Assembly (NCBI GenBank): GCA_002427105.1
Contig: DIPM01000010.1
Span: forward strand, 1 to 28,098
From: Marinilabiliaceae bacterium UBA5488
Lineage (GTDB): Bacteria > Bacteroidota > Bacteroidia > Bacteroidales > Marinilabiliaceae
Direction of reading: 5' to 3'
Length of the DNA stretch: 28,098 nucleotides
Shown here: piece after piece, positions 1 to 6,438 of the stretch
Position numbering within the stretch: the first letter of the stretch is position 1
How the letters are laid out: every line of letters starts with the position of its first letter
Notes under the pieces: model-generated
The model's input: only the letters and a program-made list of their open reading frames with translations
Database searches by the model: none
Told to the model about the DNA's origin: nothing
Translations under genes and position numbers: made by a program

Positions 1-200
1 GCAAAGTGCTCTACAAGTTCTTCCTGCTGCTGAATACCGGCAGAAGCCATTTTCAGTATGTAACAACTAATGCGGTTCCCGGCCTTATCATAAGTATAGC
101 CAACCTGAGCGGATACCGTGTGACCAGACAGGAACAGTATTAATACCGCCGGGTATAATATCCGGCAAAGCCGTCTTACAAATCTATTCTGCGTTTTCAT
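1..200 (-). CDS. Secreted YD-repeat (RHS-like) small protein, partial
   Basis: The 3' part of this gene lies outside the window; 66 codons are visible. The ATG at 198-200 lies inside the last codons of the upstream gene (17-bp overlap, different frame), which suggests translational coupling. The product starts with a basic stretch (MKTQNRFVRR), then a hydrophobic segment ending in VSA just before QVGYTYD, a plausible signal peptidase I site near residues 31-32. The mature start carries YTYDKAGNRI (about residues 35-44), the hallmark of YD/RHS repeats. In Bacteroidota a single such motif also occurs at the mature start of small secreted proteins that end in a type IX secretion sorting tail; whether that tail exists here cannot be seen. 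A large RHS toxin is possible but less likely. Function unknown. Confidence 0.6.
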   Translation of the reverse strand, partial: MKTQNRFVRRLCRILYPAVLILFLSGHTVSAQVGYTYDKAGNRISCYILKMASAGIQQQEELVEHF

Positions 201-996
201 TGCGGGCGGATTTTAACTGGTCTATCTCCTTCTGCTGACGGATCATATATAATGTTAATTCCTCCAGTTTCATAAGCAGCAGCTTGTTCATCTCAGCAAG
301 ATTAACACCCTCAGCCTTCATTATTTCAGCTTTTGGAATATCAGGCAAATGCCTGTTCTCCTTAATAAATGCTTCCACTTCACCTAAATCACGAAGATTG
401 TAGTCGTCATCAAAAACAAAATCGGCGGTATTGCCATCAGCACTTACGATAACTTCCTGTGTAACAATTTTTTTAGCAGAAAACACGCCTCCTCCGGTTA
501 TTGCAGCCAGCCTTCTGCCATAGCCGCTGCAAAATTCTATTGCTACCATCTCATTTGGCACAGGGTCATTATTGTTCAGCCTTCCTTCAAGTACTAAAAC
601 CCCTCTACCCTTAGTATCCGTGCCGTTATACTTCCGCCCGACGATGTTCAACCCCGGAGCGGCATCTTCTGTTGAACCGACCATAACAGGAAACCAGCCG
701 TTTCCGGGTGCGGCATTTGCTCCGTTAGAAATATAAAAACCATATCTCGTAGAAGGTTTCTCAACTTTAAAGTAGTGTTCCCAACCTATCCCACGTAGAT
801 TTGCAATGAAAGTATTTGCTTCAAAATCGGTAGATGCTACTTTCTTCTGTGAAATCAAGCCATTGCGGAAGGTCCATTGCCCGGTAATACTCTCATTCAC
901 ATTGGCGCTGGTGTATTGAGCGAAAATCTGACTGCCATGCAAAAATCCTCCTAAAATAAAGAGAGTTTTTAAAATAAATTTAAGGTTCTTTTTCAT
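184..996 (-). CDS. Secreted protein with tail-fibre-like C-terminal domain
   Basis: A protein of 270 residues from the ATG at 994-996; an in-frame start 30 bp upstream is possible, but this one puts the signal peptide at the N-terminus (MKKNLKF, hydrophobic core, cut after QIFA). The C-terminal 90 residues contain ADFVFDDDYNLRDLGEVE, then NRHLPDIP, then LLLMKLEELTLYMIRQQKEI and a coiled-coil end. This arrangement is typical of a large set of Bacteroidota secreted proteins often annotated as tail fibre or S74-like chaperone-domain proteins; the precise role of the family is unsettled. The N-terminal half (NESITGQWTF, then a beta-rich stretch) resembles phage fibre-type repeats. It probably acts outside the inner membrane. 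Its end overlaps the start of the YD protein, so the two are probably co-transcribed. Not a phage gene by context: no other phage functions are nearby. Confidence 0.7.
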   Translation of the reverse strand: MKKNLKFILKTLFILGGFLHGSQIFAQYTSANVNESITGQWTFRNGLISQKKVASTDFEANTFIANLRGIGWEHYFKVEKPSTRYGFYISNGANAAPGNGWFPVMVGSTEDAAPGLNIVGRKYNGTDTKGRGVLVLEGRLNNNDPVPNEMVAIEFCSGYGRRLAAITGGGVFSAKKIVTQEVIVSADGNTADFVFDDDYNLRDLGEVEAFIKENRHLPDIPKAEIMKAEGVNLAEMNKLLLMKLEELTLYMIRQQKEIDQLKSARNENAE

Positions 997-1026
997 GTGT
1001 TTATAATTTGTTTGATAAGGCCACAT

Positions 1027-1678
1027 GGAACTCCCATGTCAATAATCATCACCCTGTGTGTAAATTATTTTACATGGTCGTTTCATCTGTAAATTAATTT
1101 GTGTTTAACGAACATGCCCGTTTCATGATAATAAGTTTTTATAATCTTATACGATTAGTCAGTTATGTCCGGAAACTATGCCGGAATGTTGATTATGGCA
1201 CAACACACATACTTATCGCTTGTTCCCCTATCCTCAAATAACCACAGAAAAGAAAAGCTTACGGAGAGAATATCAACAGCACAAATAACAGCTTTCCTAT
1301 TTCAAATTTTATGCTTAGCAAAGGTTGATGACTTTTTCCAAAAAGTCAATCCTGATTTTTAGAACTATGACTAACGAATGCTATTCATACACTAATGTTC
1401 GAATAATGATGGGCAATGCGTTGAATGTAGTGACGAGATCGTTTTTTATTGTGGTGTCCTAGTCTAATTCCTAATGGACCGTTTAACGTTAACTATTCTT
1501 TTAGTCCGTCAATTTATGCCATAGCCGATAATTCTCTGGTTGTATAGCAAATTTATCGTACATAAAAGGATTATTATAAAGTCATATCTTTATAATTTTG
1601 CCTGTAAAAGTGCAAACACATATATTTACCATTCTTATTTTTGACTTAAGTAGCGTATTATTTTAGCTTATATTATAT
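1027..1678. other. AT-rich intergenic gap without convincing gene
   Basis: About 650 bp between divergent genes. One 65-codon open frame (1165-1362, plus) has no recognisable motif and looks accidental. Near the left edge there is a perfect 6-bp inverted repeat, ACATGG/CCATGT (1023-1028 and 1034-1039), and an imperfect direct repeat, CATGnyCGTTTCAT, at 1073 and 1113, exactly 40 bp apart. Near the right edge TAATTTTG (1593-1600) fits the Bacteroidota -7 consensus but has no good -33 element. The gap presumably holds the promoters of both flanking genes. No RNA gene or insertion sequence end was recognised. Confidence 0.5.
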
Positions 1679-2704
1679 ATGGCAACAAGAATTCCTTTTG
1701 TGGATCAGTTGAAAGCAATCAGTATAATTTTGATTGTATATATTCATAATGATTTTGTTACGATACTTAGTTCGTTTTTTAATACGTTTAACTTGCACTT
1801 GTTTTTTATCCTTTCAGGATTTGTGCGAAAGGATCCTGTATCAGTCACTTTTTGGGATTTTGTTCGTCGTAATGGTCGGCGTCTTTTGTTGCCTTATTTT
1901 AGTATAGCCTTTGTGCTATTTTTCCTATGGATTTTTGTTGGACGTCATTATGGCAATAGTGTTAGTTATGATCCATGGAAAAATTTTATAGGTATTTTTT
2001 ACGCTCAAGGAGGGGCGTCTTTTATGGATTGGGGAGCTCCCCTATGGTTTTTGCCTGCACTCTTTTGCTTACTAATAATTGACTATATCGTTTGCCGATT
2101 AAAGCCTTCATTTAGATGGGGAGTCGTTGTATTATTAGTGCTTGTTGGCTATTTGATAGGGAAGTTTGTCACGTTTCGATTACCTTGGAGTCTTGATGTG
2201 GCCATGGTAGCTTATCCTTTTTTTGTTTTTGGCAGATTATTAAGGGTTAATTTTAGACTGGATCGTTTTAGGATTGTTAGTCGATGGCTCATTATGATAG
2301 CAGCTTTTGGCCTGCACATGTTACTGTGGCGATTTAATTCAGAGGTAGCGTTTTATTATGCAGAATACGGTAACTTGTTGTTGCTTTATGTCAATGGACT
2401 TTTGGGTTTTATATGGGTCTTTCTATTTTTCGGTTTTTTGCCGGTTCTTCCTCCTCTTTTATGGTTGGGACGCAACACTCTCCCCATATTGGCCTTTCAT
2501 TTATCAGCTCTAGCTCTTATAAAAGCGGTAGCACTTTTGGGCTTTGATTCCTCTTTACCATCGGGCATTTCTTACTATTGGTTGTACACTACATTGCAGA
2601 TTATTATTTTGATACCCCTAGTTTTATTCCTCAACCGTTTTGCCCCTTGGATGGTTGGGCTGAGTGGTTATGGGCTTGAAAACAAGTCGAAATCGGCTTC
2701 ATAG
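1679..2704 (+). CDS. Acyltransferase family 3 membrane protein (O-acetyltransferase-like)
   Basis: A protein of 341 residues and roughly ten membrane spans. It opens with RIPFVDQLKAISIILIVYIHND; the layout, with a conserved His (His23) in the first span after a D-x-L-K-A-I motif, is that of acyltransferase family 3 (Acyl_transf_3). FFILSGFV at about residues 42-49 is the second family signature. Members move acetyl or other acyl groups onto exopolysaccharide, O-antigen or peptidoglycan sugars at the cytoplasmic membrane; the acceptor here is unknown. Base composition is visibly AT-richer than in the housekeeping genes to the right, which fits a variable surface-modification locus. Its 3' end overlaps the convergent phosphoethanolamine transferase-like gene by 37 bp. 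The ATG is preceded by a TA-rich run and no Shine-Dalgarno sequence. Confidence 0.85.
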   Translation: MATRIPFVDQLKAISIILIVYIHNDFVTILSSFFNTFNLHLFFILSGFVRKDPVSVTFWDFVRRNGRRLLLPYFSIAFVLFFLWIFVGRHYGNSVSYDPWKNFIGIFYAQGGASFMDWGAPLWFLPALFCLLIIDYIVCRLKPSFRWGVVVLLVLVGYLIGKFVTFRLPWSLDVAMVAYPFFVFGRLLRVNFRLDRFRIVSRWLIMIAAFGLHMLLWRFNSEVAFYYAEYGNLLLLYVNGLLGFIWVFLFFGFLPVLPPLLWLGRNTLPILAFHLSALALIKAVALLGFDSSLPSGISYYWLYTTLQIIILIPLVLFLNRFAPWMVGLSGYGLENKSKSAS

Positions 2705-4164
2705 GTAGTGGTTTTAATGCCACTACCTTTTAATAGGGTATGAAATAGAAAAGCTGTGTCAATTGTATCTAATCGACGATTTTGCATTTGTTCTATGTTT
2801 GTGTGGAGGCTTTCCTGATAGCTTTGAGAAAACCATGCGAAACAAGCGGGATTTTGCTCTTGGGGTCTGTCATTGCCGTGTAGCCACTTACCGTCCTCAC
2901 CAAATGACTGTCCGTGGTCGGCCAAAAAAATCATCCATGCTTTTTTGTCTTCCACTTGTTTCATCATTTGATCAAGGACATAATCGGTAAAGCGAGTTAC
3001 GTTGTCGTATGTATTAATCATCCTTTCCCTATTATCGGCAGAGAGCCTTTTGTTATTAAGAACGGGAGTAAAATAGTGGTAATCAGGAGGCAGGTTTTTA
3101 TTGTACCACCAGTGATTTCCTGCAAGATGCACCACGATTAATTTCAGAGGTGAATCATCAGCAAGCAGTCGCTCAAAATGGGGTAGTAGGTCAGAATCAT
3201 ATTTTGGTGTATTGCTGTAGTCTTCTAATTGCGGTTTGTTAACAATGATACTGTCACACTCTTTAGTAAAATAGGAAAATGTTTTTATTGGATTTTGGTT
3301 TGCCAACCATGTAGTCTTATAACCACATTTACTAAATAAACTAATTAAAGAGTGCTCTTCGTTGGAGGGAGAGGGGAAGCCGGGCTTTGCTCTGGTAAGA
3401 ATATAAGGTATGCTTGCTGCAGTATGAGTGTGGGGTGAAAAAGTATTAGGGAAAGATATAACATTTCGCTTCTCCATCAAAGGCATTGTGATTCTTTGGT
3501 ATCCGTTCATTTGCAAATGGTCGGCGCGTAGCGCCTCCCCAATTACTAAGATAACTGTAAGGCTGTCTTCTTTACATTCAATTATTTCTCCTGCCGATTT
3601 TCTTGGGGCTGATGCATCAGTAATACTCTCCCGGTATTCTTTGATTGCTCTGTAGAAAACAAAAGGGGCTCTATTGTTAAGAGTGTTTCTGCGTTTATGA
3701 TTTACAGTGTTAAAAATAATCCCTGAGATAAGTGCGGCTGACAAAAACACTAACAGTTCCTTGCGTTGCCATTTGATTCTGAATCTCCATATACAGAAAA
3801 AAGCAGTTGTCAAAAGAAGAAATACAACAAACAAGCATAAAGATAAGGACATGTAGTTTGCGACCTCACCGGCATCTGTATGCATAATGGATTCTATTAA
3901 TGCCGGATTAACACTAATATCTATCTGCCATACGAAAAAGGCTGTGATTCCTGATGCTAAAGCTAATATGGGTAGCAGTACTACACAAAGATACCTGTTA
4001 AGGCTGATTATAAATATTATAAAGTAAAGACCCAATGCAGACAAGCCCCAGTGAGCCACAATCAGCAAAAAATCAGACACCTCGTCCATAGGGTAGTGAC
4101 GATAATTGGGCAATAGCAATAAAACCGAATAAAAGATAATCGCAAATAGTAGGAACTTTCGCAT
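2668..4164 (-). CDS. Phosphoethanolamine transferase-like membrane sulfatase-fold protein
   Basis: A protein of 498 residues with about five N-terminal membrane spans (residues 1-155) and an alkaline-phosphatase-fold catalytic domain outside the membrane. Visible EptA/OpgE/CptA-type features are the metal-binding Glu in VIGEALRADH (Glu210), followed by NGYQR; the nucleophile-region HTAASIP with Thr248 in the place of the phosphorylated threonine; LADHGQSFGEDG with Asp416/His417; and WLHGN with His429. The family moves phosphoethanolamine from phosphatidylethanolamine to lipid A, core sugars or periplasmic glucans; which acceptor is used here cannot be told. Related lipoteichoic acid synthase-type enzymes share the fold but lack the GExxRADH/NGY pattern. 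Convergent with, and overlapping by 37 bp, the acyltransferase gene; likely part of the same surface-decoration locus. Confidence 0.8.
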   Translation of the reverse strand: MRKFLLFAIIFYSVLLLLPNYRHYPMDEVSDFLLIVAHWGLSALGLYFIIFIISLNRYLCVVLLPILALASGITAFFVWQIDISVNPALIESIMHTDAGEVANYMSLSLCLFVVFLLLTTAFFCIWRFRIKWQRKELLVFLSAALISGIIFNTVNHKRRNTLNNRAPFVFYRAIKEYRESITDASAPRKSAGEIIECKEDSLTVILVIGEALRADHLQMNGYQRITMPLMEKRNVISFPNTFSPHTHTAASIPYILTRAKPGFPSPSNEEHSLISLFSKCGYKTTWLANQNPIKTFSYFTKECDSIIVNKPQLEDYSNTPKYDSDLLPHFERLLADDSPLKLIVVHLAGNHWWYNKNLPPDYHYFTPVLNNKRLSADNRERMINTYDNVTRFTDYVLDQMMKQVEDKKAWMIFLADHGQSFGEDGKWLHGNDRPQEQNPACFAWFSQSYQESLHTNIEQMQNRRLDTIDTAFLFHTLLKGSGIKTTTYEADFDLFSSP

Positions 4165-4348
4165 AGAGGAAAACTGAGAGTTTTATATTTATATCTGCAA
4201 TCGAGTACTTAGCATAATCAATAGCATGTTTTCTTTCTGTCGAAATATAGCGAAGTTTTCAGAATTATTACGACTCTTGTGTTCTGAGAATGATTATTCT
4301 AAATTAGCAAATGCCTAAAACAAATAATCTGCAATAAGGCTATCAGCC

Positions 4349-5371
4349 CTACATCGCTCCGGCAATAGTTATATACCCGGGGCTTCTGCTGGTTTCTTCG
4401 AGGATGTGTTCTATTACACGGCTGGCATTGTCGGGGTAACGCACTTTAACTCTTTCGTTACTCTTTAGCCAGGTTCTAAACTCTTCAATCATGTCATCAT
4501 TAATGCTTTTTGCCACCGGCACTCCCATCGAGTGCAGCATAGCGGCGTTGCACTGCTGTTCATACTGCAGCTTCATTGGTACAACGAATAGCTTTTTGCC
4601 CAAATACAGAGCTTCGGCCGGGGTCTCGAAACCTGCCGTGCAAAAGACTCCTTCGCAATTTAGGAGGCTCTTGGTGAATTCTTTCCCGTTGACGGGTCGT
4701 ATTTTTATATTCTGAAATGAGTAGGGGTTGCGTGCGTGTTTTGAAAATACCTGCCATTGATACTCGGGAAACTGCGATAGAAAGGATATTATCTTCAGAT
4801 CGGAATATGCAGGTAGATAAACTGTGTAATGACCCTTGTTGCTTTTCTGGCCAAAGCGCACTTCTTTACGAATAATCGGGGTGAAGATATTGTCGCTTAG
4901 CTTTTTGAAGTGAAAACCATAGGATTTGGCTACCGGGGCGTAATATTTAAGGACGAATTTTCCTGCCGGATCAATCTTCGCGGGCTTTGGCGCGTCTTCA
5001 TGCGTTACGGCCGACTGGTGGCTTATGCCTATACATTTTTTCCGTCGCAACTTGCATGCCCATGCCGAAACAGGCTCAAAATCAGAAATAACCAGGTCGT
5101 ATTCATGAACCGGCAACTTCCTCACCTCATTAAAAAAAGAAATTAGTGAGTTATTCGAAAATGTTTTTTTATAGTCGATGCCACCTTTCTGTCCGAAGGT
5201 GAAGCCCAGTCCTTTCAAATTAAATTTGACCGGCCAGGGTAAATCCAACTCGCATTGATGGCCACTGATTAATATATCTGTATCGGCATACTCACGTAAA
5301 ACAGGGATAATGTCACGCGCCCTTGCTATGTGTCCGTTTCCTGTGCCCTGAATGGCATATAATATTTTCAT
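4349..5371 (-). CDS. GT-B fold glycosyltransferase (MurG-like / MJ1255-type)
   Basis: A protein of 340 residues from the ATG at 5369-5371, chosen because MKILYAIQGTGNGHIARA is the natural N-terminus: a beta strand, then the glycine-rich loop TGNGH seen in MurG-type glycosyltransferases. In the C-terminal half, CTAGFETPAEALYLGKKLFV followed by QYEQQCNA matches the nucleotide-sugar binding region of GT-B enzymes (a Glu for ribose contact, then the E-Q-x-x-NA region). This arrangement fits the family often called glycosyltransferase family 1_3 (TIGR00661-like). No membrane spans, so probably cytoplasmic and membrane-associated. Donor and acceptor are unknown. It lies 112 bp after the PhnW-like gene; with that gap and its own candidate -7 element (TATTTTTG, minus strand 5426-5419), co-transcription is uncertain. 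Confidence 0.75.
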   Translation of the reverse strand: MKILYAIQGTGNGHIARARDIIPVLREYADTDILISGHQCELDLPWPVKFNLKGLGFTFGQKGGIDYKKTFSNNSLISFFNEVRKLPVHEYDLVISDFEPVSAWACKLRRKKCIGISHQSAVTHEDAPKPAKIDPAGKFVLKYYAPVAKSYGFHFKKLSDNIFTPIIRKEVRFGQKSNKGHYTVYLPAYSDLKIISFLSQFPEYQWQVFSKHARNPYSFQNIKIRPVNGKEFTKSLLNCEGVFCTAGFETPAEALYLGKKLFVVPMKLQYEQQCNAAMLHSMGVPVAKSINDDMIEEFRTWLKSNERVKVRYPDNASRVIEHILEETSRSPGYITIAGAM

Positions 5372-5418
5372 ACATCCACGATTTTTATACCTGTCGTCAA
5401 CAATTAACAACGACGGTA

Positions 5419-5426
5419 CAAAAATA
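5419..5426 (-). promoter_or_regulatory. Candidate -7 element for the GT-B glycosyltransferase
   Basis: Reads TATTTTTG on the minus strand, a full match to the Bacteroidota -7 consensus TAnnTTTG, about 48 bases before the start codon. The matching -33 element is weak (TTTA at a spacing of 22), so this is a candidate only. Confidence 0.3.
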
Positions 5427-5483
5427 GTTCTCTTAATGTGCTTATTCGTAAACTCTAGGCTAAGTGTTTGTTAAGAAAGTTAA

Positions 5484-6149
5484 TTAACTCACCATTGGTT
5501 CCAGGAAGGCGTTGCGCTTACTAAGGCTCAATTGCCAGTAGGCATGCAAATCCATATTGAGCTTGCGCGAATTTCCTTCGGTCGCAACTAGTTTGCTGCG
5601 ACGTGCTACAACAAAGGAGCGGAGCTTATGCAACTTGCCTACCATAAAGTCGATAGCGCCCATGAAGCGGTCGTTAAGTGCAGTCACCTCCAGGTCGCAG
5701 TTGACAATCAGAGTTAGCTTATTACGGCTGATAATCTGAAGCAGTTGTTTTAGGACATTGTCGGCCAAGGTTTGCACATCAGGAATATTGAGTAAGATAT
5801 ATGATAGACGCGGGCGCGATTGTACTAATAGTTCCATAGAACCAAGATCGCAGAGGGTAATATTGTGAGAAAGCGTCTCGGGATGAATTCCGACACGTCG
5901 GGGTTCGATTGGTGTATCTAAAGAATTTAGAATAAGCAGCTCTTTGTCCCAGGGTACAACAGACGACAAAACAGTTTCCAGGGCAAAGTCCTTGCTCTGG
6001 TTAAAAAGAATAGTTTCAAAGCCGGTTTGGTAAAACCTATCAGCATTAAGCTCTTTTTTCGACCACATCTGCAAAACCCTTGCGTCCATATCTTCTTCCA
6101 TCAGCACTTTGCCGACCGAAAGATTCTTATCAATGCCCTGTCTGATCAT
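5484..6149 (-). CDS. PhnW-like class V aminotransferase large-domain pseudoenzyme
   Basis: A protein of 221 residues, no signal peptide or membrane span. The sequence resembles 2-aminoethylphosphonate:pyruvate transaminase (PhnW) and allied class V PLP enzymes at three places: TILFNQSKDFALETVLSSVVPWDKELLIL (residues 46-74), the PLP-pocket strand after the GSGT loop; KLTLIVN (144-150), the strand that normally carries the PLP-binding Asp; and SFVVARRSKLVATEGNSRKLNMDLHAYW (178-205), matching the stretch after the catalytic lysine. Differences are striking: the G-S-G-T loop reads N-Q-S-K-D, the expected Asp is Asn150, the lysine region is shortened to LHKL (Lys175 may align), and the protein stops where the small C-terminal domain should begin. 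Family likeness is from memory of motifs, not an alignment. Probably a non-catalytic relative, perhaps regulatory or structural; a decaying gene is the alternative. It sits among surface-modification genes. Confidence 0.5.
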   Translation of the reverse strand: MIRQGIDKNLSVGKVLMEEDMDARVLQMWSKKELNADRFYQTGFETILFNQSKDFALETVLSSVVPWDKELLILNSLDTPIEPRRVGIHPETLSHNITLCDLGSMELLVQSRPRLSYILLNIPDVQTLADNVLKQLLQIISRNKLTLIVNCDLEVTALNDRFMGAIDFMVGKLHKLRSFVVARRSKLVATEGNSRKLNMDLHAYWQLSLSKRNAFLEPMVS

Positions 6150-6438
6150 GGTTGTCGTTATTATCTATGTTTAAAACTATCTTAGTCTTGGGGTAAAAAT
6201 AGTTTAACGGGGCATGCTGTATATCAATGTAACGTTAAGATTGAGTTATATTGTCGTACATAGTTATGACAATTCGGGGGCCATTTACACGTATATTTTG
6301 CAGGACAGTTTTTATCTATGTATCAATTTTTTCCACCAAAGCATCATTTTGTTTGACTATTCATACAAAGGGCCGGTTCGATGAAAGACGCTTCCAATTT
6401 GTTATCTTTACAACTTGTTTTACGGAAGATGAAAAGAT

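Noticed and set aside
1165..1362. 65-codon open frame in the long intergenic gap
   Set aside because: No family motif, signal or membrane span, and no promoter or partner gene; its composition looks like non-coding AT-rich DNA.
4338..4348. GGCT/AGCC mini-hairpin after the GT-B gene
   Set aside because: Four-base stem with a three-base loop; likely chance.
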